Assembly (NCBI GenBank): GCA_037893225.1
Contig: JAZGUH010000023.1
Coordinates: forward strand, 322,501 to 386,500
Source of the DNA: Hippasteria phrygiana
Lineage: Eukaryota; Echinodermata; Asteroidea; Valvatida; Goniasteridae
Reading direction: 5' to 3'
DNA: 64,000 nt
This document shows positions 1-11,434 of the stretch, one piece after another. The position numbers were made by a program, and so were the translations under genes. How positions within the stretch are numbered: position 1 is the first letter of the stretch; the number at the start of each line of letters is the position of its first letter. The notes under the pieces are model-generated. The model ran no database searches. It worked only from the letters and a program-made list of their open reading frames with translations, and had not been told where the DNA came from.

Positions 1-114
1 TATTCACAACCGTATTTTTGGAAACCACAAAATCGGCTAAATATTTTGTTGTTCATACGCTCTATTTTGGAGTGACAAAATTGACAAGAGTGACATTAGA
101 AACCTTGTCAACAC

Positions 115-721
115 TTAAAGGGACACATTGCTTTGGATTTTGCGATTTGGGCTATAAAACTGAAATGGATATGGTTAGGAAGCTTTTTTAAAAGTAGAAT
201 ATAAAGATTTACATAACTATCCCTTAAAATTGCGTGGGTTTTGTTTAATTTCGTGACAAATAACGGTCCGCCATTTTGTAGAACCACATTTTTGACTCCA
301 CAAAATGGCGGACTGTGTTCACCAGTCGTATTTCCAGTCGCATCTGGTTGAAGTACGTTCTGTTGATCCATTTTGATGTACTGTCACGGCGCGCAGCACT
401 GGCGATATGTGTCGCGAGGTAGAGAATTGTACCTGGCGATCATCTGATAGGTTCACAAGGCCACTGGCTGCGGCGCCAGCCTAAAGACTCTTACAGCGTA
501 TTTTGCGCATTATTTAGACGGTGGTATTTAGTACTGGAAATAAGTCTATGTTTCGCGGGTCAGATGTCAGGGGTAAGCGGCCAATGTTTTGTTTTGTAAT
601 CACTACTAACTAATTACAACACATTATACGTGTTTTTTTGCATGAACAAGTCTTATCAAAGGTAAGGAACATTTCTAAACAGCAACATTTCATGACATTT
701 GAAGGCAATGTGTCCCTTTAA
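115..721. mobile_element. TTAA-bounded MITE, 607 bp (copy 1)
   Basis: Non-autonomous element with TTAA at both ends and inverted termini reading TTAAAGGGACACATTGC at the left and the reverse complement of a near-identical sequence at the right. A second copy lies in opposite orientation at 41750-42581 and matches along its length. TTAA at both ends fits the piggyBac superfamily, but no transposase is encoded. The short reading frames inside are not genes. An internal pair, CCGCCATTTTGTAG and CTCCACAAAATGGCGG, makes a small hairpin near 270-315. Confidence 0.8.
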
Positions 722-2402
722 CAGTCAGTTTTCCTGTATGTTTTGTGGTTTAATTTATTTTAAGAAAAACTGGTACATTGTACAATGCATTCAAATATAC
801 GTTGACATAATGTGGGCGCGTGCGTACATCTGTTTTTCAAAATTTAAATGAAATTTTTTGCAACTTCCAATCAGTAACCCATGTTTGGAGAGGTTCTAAT
901 CTAAGGGCAATGTGAGCTACAATTTCAGGTTTTGTGTGTTTCACCATGGAGGAGGTGGTTTCACCGTCTGGTACCCGTGTTTGTCTTTCTTTTTATTTGT
1001 TTTATTTAAGAAGTACGACGGTTAACATGATGGTTCGGTGTTACGGCTGTTTGCTGTCCGTCGACTTCTGTCCGTTTTCCTGGAATTTTCAGGGATTTTC
1101 AGGTTTGTAAAGGCCTGTGCAGTTTAGTAAATTGCCATGGTGATTAATATGGCAGGCAGAGGATGGGCGGACTCATGCAGTGCGGGGGGGGGGGGGGGGC
1201 GAAAGGACCGTCTTTCCCAACACTCGGGGTAATTTTTGGCCTAGTGTGGTAATGGCGAATTGTACTATGGTTTATCTCCGTAAAGATATTAAGGACCCAG
1301 TTCAAAGTTAGGGGTTCAGTTCGTCTTAACCCGCTCAGCATCGTGTTTGTTTTTCACAATGATTAATTTGCTGACTCTGGGAGTTGATAAAACCCCAAGG
1401 ATTGGGGTTCCCCACCCACTGACAATTCCAGGTCCTACTTATGTCGTGACACATCAGATTATGACCAAAATGCCAAATGACAAACTATTACTATATTAGC
1501 CGTGATTGGCATTTCGGTTGAATGGAACACCACGCGCCTATATACGCGTGCCAAAAAACCCACTCACGTGCCATGCATAATATGGAACGCACTTTCTGGA
1601 GTTTTGTGCTTGGAAGTTGGAAGTGATGACGAGTCGTTGTTCATAATTCTCGTGAATCTGGGTTGGGGGTTGGGGTGGGGAAGTGGCGGAACTACGGGGG
1701 GAACGTTCCCCAAGCTGCCGTCCGTGCTTCCCGGGTTCCCCTCACAAAACATACAAGCAGCAGTTCATTCCCCCTGTGTGTGACCCCAGGTTCCCCCAGA
1801 CGCACTCAAGTTAAGCCAAATCGGTGGGGTGGACTGGGCTTGGGTTGGGTGGTATTGGGATGAGGGCGGGGGTGGGATGTGGTGGGGTGGTGTAAGGCTG
1901 ACGTTGTATACGAACTCTTTTGAATAGCTCCGTTACAAAGTCCTATAAACACACAATTGTTCGGCCACGTGAGGAGCGCGTTGACAAGTACCTCTCATTA
2001 ATGGAGGGCCTGGTATCTTGTGTAACAAAGAAGACCAATTAAAGTTCATTACAAAGGAGATCATTTACAAGATGAGATGATAAGATGAGTAGGGTATCTC
2101 GATTCCCAACCCCCAACAGAGGCAATTTACTAGTGTGGTTTCTTTTTCATATGAGATGCACCAAAGCTGAATGTCCGTGCTCTGTTAATGAATGATGGGG
2201 AAAAACTGGGGAGGGGGGGGGGGGGGGAGGGGGTGAAAAAACGCTTACTACACTTCACAATCTGTTGATCCTAACTTTACGTTATAGGGGGCCCCCTTCT
2301 ATTGCAAAAATTATATAAATTATATTAACTGCGTTATACTTTTATCTTCATAATATATTTTGTTGGAATGTCTCCTTGGAAAACTCATAAGTTACTTAAT
2401 TT
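722..2402. other. Intergenic DNA, G-rich in part
   Basis: No gene recognised. It holds a 16-base G run (1184-1199), a G-rich stretch at 1660-1700, and a strong guanine-cluster stretch at 1821-1893 with many GGG/GGGG groups that could form G-quadruplexes on the + strand. A second G run lies at 2211-2230. Reading frames here are short and of low complexity. Confidence 0.6.
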
Positions 2403-2618
2403 AGCCAGTTCGGTATCTCAAAGGTCAAAGGTTATTCAGGATAAAATTGCTGACGTAATGTCACGCCATGTTCCGCGAACGCCCATTCGGTTTCAATTTA
2501 ACACGTGCGCGTTGTGCGACCACCTTTTGCGTTCGAACGCGCGCGTTAGGTCACGCGGGTCATTCGGGATAAAATGTCATTGTGCACATACATGTGCAGT
2601 TGAAATACCGAACTGGCT
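2403..2618. mobile_element. AGCCAGTTCGG-family MITE (copy 1)
   Basis: Inverted termini AGCCAGTTCGGTATCTCAAA and its near reverse complement. The interior carries GGATAAAATTGCTGACGT and GGGTCATTCGGGATAAAATG, shared with copies at about 13177-13332, 32724-32932, 44026-44181 and 56280-56786. One end of the family also occurs at the inner ends of the satellite arms at 50.9 and 52.9 kb. The 106-aa frame running through it is not a gene. Confidence 0.8.
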
Positions 2619-3007
2619 TAATATTCAACTTGAAATTTATTGTTGGGGTGCCACGCCCCAACGGAGATATATCTTCAATGCCTTTTAAATCTATCTTACA
2701 GACCGTACCCGTATGGGAGTGTGGAGGTTAAAAGAGAGACGGAATTAAAAGGAGTGAAGGGATATTTTTATATAGGGGCCTATCTCCCAAAATACGCTAA
2801 ATTATTTTGTTCATATAGGCCCTAATTTCGAGGCATAGATATTTTTACAAAATATGTTTTAATGTTATTGTATTCACTATCCCTTTAATACATATTATAC
2901 ATGCCATCAAACAAGTATATTATTACGGCGAATATAGACACTTTCACTTACTCATCTGTACATTAACCTTATGAGAGCAAAGGACATGTACTATGCACCT
3001 ATCAGTT

Positions 3008-3186
3008 GTTTCCCCACCCCGGACATCGGGATTGGTACCGTAGCGGAACATTTATGCCCGCTGCTCGCACTTTGGTCGTTCATCGATTGTTAATGAAAGT
3101 CGGCCCTGTATGGTTTTGTGAGTACCGGTACAGTGCCCCTTCCGAAATGATGACAATCCCTACGGGCCAGCCCGGGGTGGGGAAAC
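3008..3186. mobile_element. Short MITE-like inverted repeat
   Basis: Perfect 15-bp inverted ends, GTTTCCCCACCCCGG and its reverse complement, bound 179 bp of non-coding sequence. No second copy was noticed and no target duplication was identified, so the superfamily is unknown. Confidence 0.55.
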
Positions 3187-3628
3187 AGTATAAAAAGTGT
3201 AATGTAAAGGATTGCTCTCACACTGTTGCTGATATCCCAAACAATATAATTGCTCCAAATTACTGCAATATCTTGAACAATATTAAGCAGTGTTTTATAC
3301 TTAAAACGGTGTCTGAACGCTCTGTATGTTTTAATTTTACGACCGGCCACCCGTGGTGAATGACCGTTTTAAAAACGATGTCTGGACGTAGCCAAAGGCC
3401 TTTAAACTCGCAATGTCCCACTCCCAAGGGGAACACTGTTGTCCCATAGAGCAAGGTTCCTTGCTCTATGATGGTTGTCCACAGCCACAATGATCCATGC
3501 AATAAACACGTTAAACGTTTATTGTCAGCTATACTGTTTAGTTAACTGTTACTGTTTTGTTTATATTGAAAATGCATATTTGTTCCCAGTGTTTATCATC
3601 ATGTCGTTGACAAGTTGTTTATTTACAC

Positions 3629-3823
3629 CAGGGATGTAGTCGAGTCCATCACAAGTCCATCACAAGTCCCTGCAAGTCCCTGCAAGTCCATCATAAACCC
3701 TCCAGTCCTAATTCCAATCGCAAGCTATTCAAATGAGCTTTGACAAAGGCATTCCTTTGTCATTGTTCATGAAAGGACTTGTTGACTTGTGAAAGGACAT
3801 GCAGGAACTTGACTACAGCCCTG
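3629..3823. mobile_element. hAT-like MITE with 8-bp target duplication
   Basis: The element begins CAGGGATGTAGTCGAGT and ends with the near reverse complement (CTTGACTACAGCCCTG). It is flanked by a perfect 8-bp direct repeat ATTTACAC (3621-3628 and 3824-3831). An 8-bp duplication with CAGGG termini is typical of hAT-superfamily elements. Inside, AAGTCCATCAC and AAGTCCCTGC words are repeated. Non-autonomous at 195 bp. Confidence 0.85.
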
Positions 3824-3831
3824 ATTTACAC

Positions 3832-5927
3832 AGCTCGTATAATAAACCTCACCGTCTCTTTTTTGAGTTCGTTCACCTTTGAGATCCAAAGGGGAAAACA
3901 CGTATCCAAGATTTACGTTCGACACAAGAAAGCAACGTTATACTATATGTTTCCTCGCCACACTTCGTAAACTTAGCATCCGAATTAACGACAGGTTCAT
4001 TCAATTTAGCACAAAATTGATTGACGATCTAGATCGCCATTCAAAGAGCAAACATTATCATTCAATTTAAATTCATGAGCATGCGATTGCACACTCTTGT
4101 TATACAAAATTTAAGAGTCAGCATTCAATTTGGAAAAACATGCAAATAGCATTCAAATTCGCGCGGACACTCCGCGGTAAGCGTTTGGGCATTCAATTTC
4201 GTGAATAGGCAAGCATTGTGACATTCGTGCAATGTTTTTCATTTAATGTTAATCTTCTAATTCGTATTTTGTTTCTGTTTGAATAATTATGAAAAGAAAG
4301 AATAACCCTAACAAATAAAACAGCCCAAAGTTAGCATATATAATATCGTCACCGTTTTACCGTTTTCACGAACTGACACTCACGCGCACCTGGGTGTCAG
4401 TTCGTGAAACCGCGTACTGAAAATAAACCATTGCGAAAAAATTCAGAATAATCTTAATTGGCACAAACATAAATCATAATACACATGCACAGAGTGTGCA
4501 TATATAACTGTGTGTGTTTGTTGTACAAATTACAAATCAATAAACTGCATTTCGGGGATTTTTGTATCAGCATCCGTGATGAAGGTCCAGGGCGAGTATC
4601 GCCTCCAATCATTATTTGACTAAATGCATTTCTGATCTGTAATTTGTCGTTTGTGATACAAGCCAAAACGTGAAACATACCTCTATCATATATTTCTATA
4701 TTTGTATTCTCCTTTTCTGTTCTATATGTACGCACCTTAATTTGTCGTGCATTTCTGTTATCTTAAAGTTTTCCTCATATACATTGTAGGCCTACTTTCC
4801 TTCTCCAATTTGAAGGCTCGAAGTGCGAAAATTATTGCCCATAGACGAAAACGAAAGTAAAATTCGGTAGGGAATTCTCCTTCCAGTCACCCGGCGCCAA
4901 ATTGAATGAAGGGTGTGCATCGTCTAATTGAATGAAGCTATGTCTAAATTGAATGCGTGAAAGTACACAATTCAGTGTCTGCAAACGAAATTAAAAACTC
5001 AAAGTTTGAAACTGAAGCATGGGAGCAACGAGCTGAGAAAAATCGATCGGACACCAATGCACGTTAATGAATTTGACTGCTGTTTTGACGAATTCGACCG
5101 GGAAAACCTGATAAAGATGCATTTTTTTGGTCTGCGAAAACGCTCTATGTCATTTGAAAATGCTCTGTCATTACGCAAAATTTACATCAAATTTATGACA
5201 AGAGAACAATCTTTTGTAATCTTGAATGAAGTTCCACCAATTAAGGCTTTTGAGGGCATCTGGGAAAGTGCCAACAAATTTAAACAAAAGATTCTTTACA
5301 AGGTTTGATCCGTGATCGTGGCTTTGCCAGGTTCATGCCTCGCGCGTAAATGATGACGTCATCGAATAAGTTTCTTTAGTAGGAACTGCACAAACTAATA
5401 CAAAATCATTTATAGCGGGCGCAATGTACAGACGGGTCCGGGTACCGGTAGTCGTTTTTCCTGCAATAGACTTTATCATGGTACAGCCATCTTGTTTTTC
5501 TCCTGTTAAAAGAGGAGAAATAGTCTGGCACCTTCATTCAATAATTGGAATCACTATTCATAATTGCTAATGCATACAGGGAACAAGACAAAGATGGTGA
5601 CAGCATGATAAAGGTCTATAACAAGAAAAGCGAAAACCGTTCCCTGACACTGGAGTAATCCCAGACCAATAGAGGAATCCCACAACGACGAGTTTAGCGC
5701 CGATCTGCGCACTTCCGCGTTTGAAAACGATGATCTCAATGTCACAGTAGACAACTTTATGCTGATCGTGCGCCTGCGCTTCCTTTTATGGCCTGATTAA
5801 TTCATGCATGAATGAATGTGCTGAAAAGCGTTGTTTTGTTTTGTTTGCCACTGACATTCTCGCTTTCAACCCGGAAGTGCGCAGAAGGGGCTAATGTGAA
5901 ATTCCTCTATAGCAAGCATGAAATAAG
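3832..5927. other. AT-rich intergenic DNA with CATTCAATTT words
   Basis: No gene recognised. CATTCAATTT or close variants recur near 3997, 4058, 4120, 4150 and 4189, and the inverse AAATTGAATG recurs near 4900, 4930 and 4953, so the two clusters could pair. A 100-codon frame at 5006-5308 has no recognisable domain and no paralogue here. 5309-5927 is the downstream flank of the Ig receptor; no clear polyadenylation signal was seen on the minus strand. Confidence 0.45.
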
Positions 5928-8138
5928 TTATTTCTTTGTGCCCGAGGAAACAACTTTGGAAACTGCATAGGCATTGTCACTGCGCAGGTACGACCTTGGA
6001 TAGGGCGGCTCAGGAACAGTGAAGACAGCGCCCCCATTCGGTTCAGCCTGGTCAGCTTTTCCAGGAAAATCTCCTCGAGTGACGTCACGATGGTCGACGC
6101 CTACCTTCTCAGCGATTTCAGATATTTCAGCGTAGGCACAGGTGTCGTCGAGAAGCAGCCTGGCTTTGACCGAATCTGACATCACATTTTTCTTCGTTTC
6201 CATGGAGTTTGCTTCTTCCCCAGCCATCAGACGGGATGACGTCATCGGGCTCGACAAAGCGCGCTTTCTTGTCAGGCCCTTTGCACTGGCCGCGTAGCCA
6301 CTAAGCCTGTTGTTGTCGTATATATTCTTGTCGGCTTTTACATCCACAGCCGGTCGATCTTCGATAATGTTAGTCACAGCATAAGCCACTGCTGAGCCAT
6401 CGTGCGTTTTCTTACCAGCGTAAACGATGGCTGGGCCAAGGGGGTTACTGGCACTACGGCCCCGGGCAAGTTTGGTTTTTCCGTCGGTGGACGTACCTGG
6501 CTTCCTTGAGACACTAGTGGATGGTTCAGGATGATGTGCTGCAGTTACGTCAGTCGCCTCAAGCTCATCGCCAGGGCTACCCTCACTTTTATCGATAATC
6601 TTCTGGAGATCGAGACTACTTAGCGAGTCATTGTCCACCTTGTCTGGGTCTAGAACCGCGTATGTCATCAACACTTTGTTGTTGCAAAGACTTGCGACTG
6701 GTTCTGGAGGCAGTGGCTTTGCGTTAACCTTCGGTGCTGGTGGCACTCGCTTCTTCTTTTTGAGGGGCTTGATGTGGTCGTTTTTCAAGTCCGGTGTCGG
6801 ACGCACTGTTTCCAGCCGTATGGCTTTACTGTCCACGTCAGCACTGTCCCGTCTCCGTTGCTTGACGATGCAGACTGTGACAAAGACTAGTAGAACGGCC
6901 ATGAGGATTGCTCCTGCAGCAAGAGATATCACAAGCATGAGCGGGAAAACGGTTGCATGTCGATTTGGATTCAAGTCCGGTTTCAAAATGTCGATACTAT
7001 AATCATCAGATTTTGATTCCATCTTTTCCGTAGTTATGTCAATGGTGGTGTCGACACTCCGGAAAGTGGTGGGAACTTCTTGCGACATTTCAACGACGAG
7101 GACAGCGCTACCGTGGCCGAGATACCCAAAGTGGTCACTCACAACACAGGTGATGTGGTTATTGTGCATATAGCCACTGGTGCTACTGATCTGCAGGCTG
7201 TACGTTGCTGAGGTTAGCTGTTGGTCGTCATTCAGAAACCAATTGTATCGTAAGGGGCTCAATGCCGGGTTAACACTTGCTGTGCAAATGAACATGGCCG
7301 TTTCCCCAGCCGTAACGCGGCTAGACGGTGGTTGGACCGTTACGGTAGTCGAACTGCTCAGTGGCTGCAATCTGCAGCTAGGCAGAGGTGATAATCGGGG
7401 CCTGAACTTTTGCTGTTGCTGTTCGCCTGGTTCTAACTCCGCAACACACATAAACGTAACACCGATATCGCGCAACGTGAACGTCCGCCCGAACGTGCAG
7501 ATCCGTTCCGGTAGACGTTTAGGAAGCGTACACGACTTTAGGAGATTTGAACCTGTTGAGGTTTCCATGTACCAAGACAGGGTAGAGATGTCTGGCTTAC
7601 CGGACGCATCACACACAAGCTCTACCGTTGTACCTACGCTGACAGCCTGACGGGGCGTGGCTACAGTGGCCTGACAGAAGGGGTCAAACGCACGTCCCAT
7701 GGTTATTCGCGTGTGGGGTAAAACGCTGACGAAAGTAATTGGAGCATACACGCCGTACCCCCTCTCGTTGATGAACGAGCAGACGAATCGCCCCTGGTCT
7801 TGTCGGCTCAGGTTAGCTATCAGAAGGTGGTATTCCCCCCGCGAAGCATCTCCTACAATCTGAAGTCGGGGGGATAGATGGGGGAACAGGTGCTCATACG
7901 ACTTGGTATCCCTGTCTCTAGATATGGTACCGAGTCTGTTACTAGAGCCATCATACCTCATCCAATACACGGGGCGATCCTCATCTTTATTGGAAACAAC
8001 GCACGTCATGATGATGGTGTCTTCTTCAAAGCCGGTTATGTTTTCCGGATGATTGGCAAATTCCATTGACACTACTGTCGAGATAAGCACGGGCAAAATC
8101 CACAACCGAGACGCGTGTGCAATGCCGAATGTATCCAT
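5928..8138 (-). CDS. Intronless Ig-superfamily transmembrane receptor with Tyr-Ala tail motifs
   Basis: A single open exon of 736 aa. An open frame extends 6 bp further to 8144, but that codon is GTG. The first in-frame ATG is at 8138 and an in-frame stop lies upstream at 8204-8202, so ATG 8138 is the start. Signal peptide about residues 1-25. Three Ig-like domains follow, each with the Cys-Trp-Cys core: C46/W59/C120 (with DQGRFVC), C176/W189/C231 and C285/W300/C331. Membrane helix about 395-425, then a basic stop-transfer (KQRRR) and a ~310-aa cytoplasmic tail. The tail has a proline-rich segment (VPPAPKVNAKPLPPEP, about 465-480) that could bind SH3 domains, and six tyrosines followed by Ala (Y493, Y573, Y586, Y615, Y669, Y724), of which TYAVLD and AYAEIS resemble immune tyrosine motifs. 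Likely a plasma-membrane adhesion or signalling receptor. The ligand and exact family are unknown. Confidence 0.85.
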   Translation of the reverse strand: MDTFGIAHASRLWILPVLISTVVSMEFANHPENITGFEEDTIIMTCVVSNKDEDRPVYWMRYDGSSNRLGTISRDRDTKSYEHLFPHLSPRLQIVGDASRGEYHLLIANLSRQDQGRFVCSFINERGYGVYAPITFVSVLPHTRITMGRAFDPFCQATVATPRQAVSVGTTVELVCDASGKPDISTLSWYMETSTGSNLLKSCTLPKRLPERICTFGRTFTLRDIGVTFMCVAELEPGEQQQQKFRPRLSPLPSCRLQPLSSSTTVTVQPPSSRVTAGETAMFICTASVNPALSPLRYNWFLNDDQQLTSATYSLQISSTSGYMHNNHITCVVSDHFGYLGHGSAVLVVEMSQEVPTTFRSVDTTIDITTEKMESKSDDYSIDILKPDLNPNRHATVFPLMLVISLAAGAILMAVLLVFVTVCIVKQRRRDSADVDSKAIRLETVRPTPDLKNDHIKPLKKKKRVPPAPKVNAKPLPPEPVASLCNNKVLMTYAVLDPDKVDNDSLSSLDLQKIIDKSEGSPGDELEATDVTAAHHPEPSTSVSRKPGTSTDGKTKLARGRSASNPLGPAIVYAGKKTHDGSAVAYAVTNIIEDRPAVDVKADKNIYDNNRLSGYAASAKGLTRKRALSSPMTSSRLMAGEEANSMETKKNVMSDSVKARLLLDDTCAYAEISEIAEKVGVDHRDVTRGDFPGKADQAEPNGGAVFTVPEPPYPRSYLRSDNAYAVSKVVSSGTKK

Positions 8139-8204
8139 TTTCACTGGATGTTGGGGGTCGGAACAGCCAAGCAGTTTGCGGGAAAACTGACTGCTCTGAC
8201 TTCA

Positions 8205-9189
8205 AACTCCAGGTTCGCCACAAAGAACTATGATGAATGGTGATTACGCCAGAAATTTTCCGTACATCGCCTAAGGGCGCAATACTATAAAATGTAATTA
8301 TCCATATCCTGGATGTTTTATGACATTATTTTTCCGTCAACGGCAGAGCTTCATTATTGTTAATTACTTCCCAGTTTCGCAGGAGGTGTAAAACGCTAAC
8401 AAGGTGCACTCGCACTCATGTCCACGAACGAATCACGCAGGCGTGATTTTTTTGCACCGAGGAGCACAGGAGATTATCGACGGTGAATAATCAACATTTG
8501 ACGGCATCTCGTCGGTGCTGTCACACGACCGTGTCCTCAACTTGTTGTCGAGTGCACTAGTGACATGTAGAAGATTGTCACCTCGTTTGCGTTGCGTGCG
8601 CTCTTTGCACGCGTTTCTTTCCACAGTGACTTTTTGTAATCACTGTCTAAATTTTTGATCCAATCAAGGTTTCGTAATACGTACCGGTACAACACTTCAA
8701 CACATCCACTGTTAAGTTGTCATATGTTTTTCTGACCAATGACACAGAGCACCCGAGTGATAGGCCTACCATTCACACGCCCCTAGAAAGAAAATCGAAT
8801 GACCTATTTTTTTCTCCAAATTTTGTTTTGTTCTGTCTAATCTCTGCAAAGAAAAGGAAGAGGTCGGTATGAAAACAAAACTAGAAAACAATGGATCGGA
8901 TGTCCTCTGTCTCGTGACCCTAATTCATTAAGCTACAATAGAACAGGACTGTCAAGGGATATGCTGTACTGCAAATTTTAAAAGAATGAACTCAGATTAT
9001 TTTAGAGGGGTCCCTAATAATAAATGGCCGTCTGGTGTCAAAGTCAGACCAACATTTGGATTTCCAGAATATGCTTCCATATCTGTGCCGGCAATTACAT
9101 GTTTTCTGTTTGCTTTTTCTTGTACATTGTACATTGGAAAAAACACGGAAACCAAGACAAGATTATCTGAGCTATTCACAGTATGAATA
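8205..9189. other. Upstream flank of the Ig receptor
   Basis: About 1 kb upstream of the receptor start, where its promoter and 5' UTR should lie. No TATA box, recognised repeat or gene could be picked out with confidence. Confidence 0.35.
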
Positions 9190-9362
9190 GGGTCGGGATG
9201 GGAAACTAGTCCACTGCAAGACATTAATAATGCTTTTACCCACATTAAGTGTAGAAGTGCTATATAGCCCAGGACTGGGCTCGAACCCACAACTCGCAGA
9301 ATTACCCGCAGACCACGAATTCAATGCTCCAAACCACTAGGCCACGGCACTGCAACGAAATG
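9190..9362 (-). mobile_element. tRNA-derived SINE
   Basis: Read on the minus strand, 9362-9265 contains an A-box-like stretch (TGGCCTAGTGGTTTGGA) and, about 45 bases later, a B box (GTGGGTTCGAGCCC), the internal RNA polymerase III promoter of a tRNA head. The ends do not pair as an acceptor stem, so this is not a working tRNA. The remainder toward 9190 is probably the SINE body. Confidence 0.65.
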
Positions 9363-9894
9363 TTCAGACAATGCCCTGTTGGAATTTTGTATCACCAAAT
9401 AAATATGAAAATCTAACTTCAACATTGAGACATTTCGCTTTCGATATTTTTTTCCAACATCGGACACGAACAAAACTTAGTATATCAATTAATTTGTAAG
9501 ATCGTGGGGTTTTCAAAAGAGTTCAAACAACATCATCAAAACAACAACATATAACTAAATGTTAATGTGGTCCGTGGTTTCGCTTGACACTGCTGAACTA
9601 TGAGCCGGACCAGAATATCACACCCCGAAACCACATACATGTACATGTATTTATCCGCAATATGATATTGTTGTCAATGCATACTCCTTTAATTAAATCC
9701 ACAAACTTCTGCCCGAGAGGAAGCTACTAGCCTGACAATACTTGGCATTGGACGTCCTGTTCGGACTGACAAGTGTAATATTGAACTAACGGGCAAGGAA
9801 ATCAGCCTTTCCTGTGTCAATCTTCCCTCAACTCGCTTTGTATTGTTTTGCAAAGCTGTGAAACAATCCTAATGCCCTGTCCACCTTTTAATAT

Positions 9895-10058
9895 TGACCT
9901 GTCGCCGTTTACGAATTAACCACGCCCCTTAACCCTATGGGAATTGTTTGTGGTAGTTTTTGTTTGTCCCAGATTTTGCGCGTTCCACGTGGAATTATGA
10001 TTGATGTGATTGGACAATAATTCACAAGCTGCGTTGACGCGATTCGACCGCGATGGTG
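9895..10058. mobile_element. TGACCTATCGC-family MITE, uninterrupted copy
   Basis: Starts TGACCTGTCGCCGTTTACG and ends near GATTCGACCGCGATGG. A second copy at 11435-12842 has the same sequence on the opposite strand but is split by a 1.25-kb insertion, which makes this copy a natural empty-site comparison. Non-coding. Confidence 0.7.
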
Positions 10059-10716
10059 ATTCTTAAAGTAGGGGTCTTGAATGAGTGCTAGGCCTCCTGT
10101 TACTTAGCACCATTTAATTGATACCAGTCTAGTTCTTTTATAGTTCTACGTTCTACGCTTGAACTTTGAATTGTATAGAGGCCTTTGCTCTGTAGTATGC
10201 AAGTACATGTACTTCAAGAATAACGAACTTTGCATGTTAAAGGAAGTTCTTGTTTTTGTTTATAAATTACAGCATCTGTATGACTGAGTTACACAAATAG
10301 AATATGATATGTGTGACTCATCCTTATTTGTTGATTGTTGATGATAAAATTGACAGCGACAGTTTCGAAACTTCCTAAATTCTTCTCGTATGTAAAGACG
10401 GAGACGGATTTGCACTTCCATACCCGTACCATGGACTTGCTCTGGGGTTTAGCGTGTGGCCACACGTGATGGACAACTGGCCTTGGGCGGGAAATGCGCT
10501 CGAAACTTGAAATTATACTCAACTTATCACTCATCAAGTTGCCGGAGAGGTGAAGGGGCAATTTTTTTCCGGTGAATTGTTTAGTCAACTTGAATTTTGA
10601 CTAAAATTAAACTCGTCTGTCCGTGCTTGATCATGTGCAAACAGCTAGATGCTATACATGCCCTTCCTCCGACGCATGCCCCTCCCCTATTTGTCTTCGT
10701 CATTTCTGATTGTGAG
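10059..10716. other. Intergenic DNA, nothing recognised
   Basis: No gene, RNA or repeat family recognised. The 99-aa minus-strand frame at 10289-10588 shows no domain. Confidence 0.4.
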
Positions 10717-11034
10717 TACTCTCTTAATGCAAAAGAGTGAAAAACTCACTCTCCAAAAGCGTGAATCCTTTATCAAACCACTCCAAAAGAGTGAATCTCT
10801 TATAAAAACCACTCCAAAAGAATGAAAACCAACCCAAAAGTGTGACATTTCCAGTCGAAAAAAAGAGTGATCCCTTGTGGCTCCTCGAAACTAAGTGGAA
10901 ATTTCACTCTTTTGGAGTGGTTTTAATTCTTTTGGAGTGGTTTTTATATAAGAGATTCACTCTTTTGGAGTGGTTTGATAAGGGATTCACTCTTTTGGAG
11001 AGTGAGTTTTTCACTCTTTTACATTAAGAGAGTA
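10717..11034. mobile_element. Fold-back MITE made of CTCTTTTGGAGTGG units
   Basis: Near-complete fold-back. The left arm begins TACTCTCTTAATGCAAAAGA and the right arm ends with the near reverse complement. Both arms are built from repeats of ACTCTTTTGGAGTGG or the inverse (CCACTCCAAAAGAGT). Arms are about 130 bases around a short centre, so the transcript or single strand would form a long hairpin. No coding capacity. Confidence 0.8.
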
Positions 11035-11434
11035 ATATCGCCTCCATTTTGCCATAATTATAGGACCACCCCGGCTTAGTTCCTATGCACCTTGATTGTT
11101 CCGTACCATGTACACTCACTTCTTGTATCTCCATTGTACATGTACTTGGCCAAAACTTGTTGTTCTAGCTAGTAGCTAGCCCCGGTCACGGTCTACGTTG
11201 TTTTTACAGCACAGGCCTTGCATTTCTGTTTGTCTCCTGTTCCCTGGCTCTCGGAAAAGGAAGCCTAATAGTGACTTCTGTAACTCTATTGTCTCGGCAC
11301 AACAAAGTGCAAAGCCAAGTTCACGTCTTCCTATTGCTCAATTTATATTTCTATTTTGCCTTTATACAAGAACGCTCATTGGAGACAATGACACAATGTG
11401 TGGATTTTATTACTTGACCTTGAAGTTGAAGTTT

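Noticed and set aside
3006..3359. 117-codon frame
   Set aside because: Runs across a MITE-like inverted repeat and unrelated flank; no recognisable protein.
5006..5308. 100-codon frame with no homology noticed
   Set aside because: No domain, signal peptide or splice support, and it lies in repeat-like AT-rich DNA.
6631..7650. Plus-strand frames opposite the Ig receptor
   Set aside because: Shadows of the real minus-strand gene; no domain of their own.
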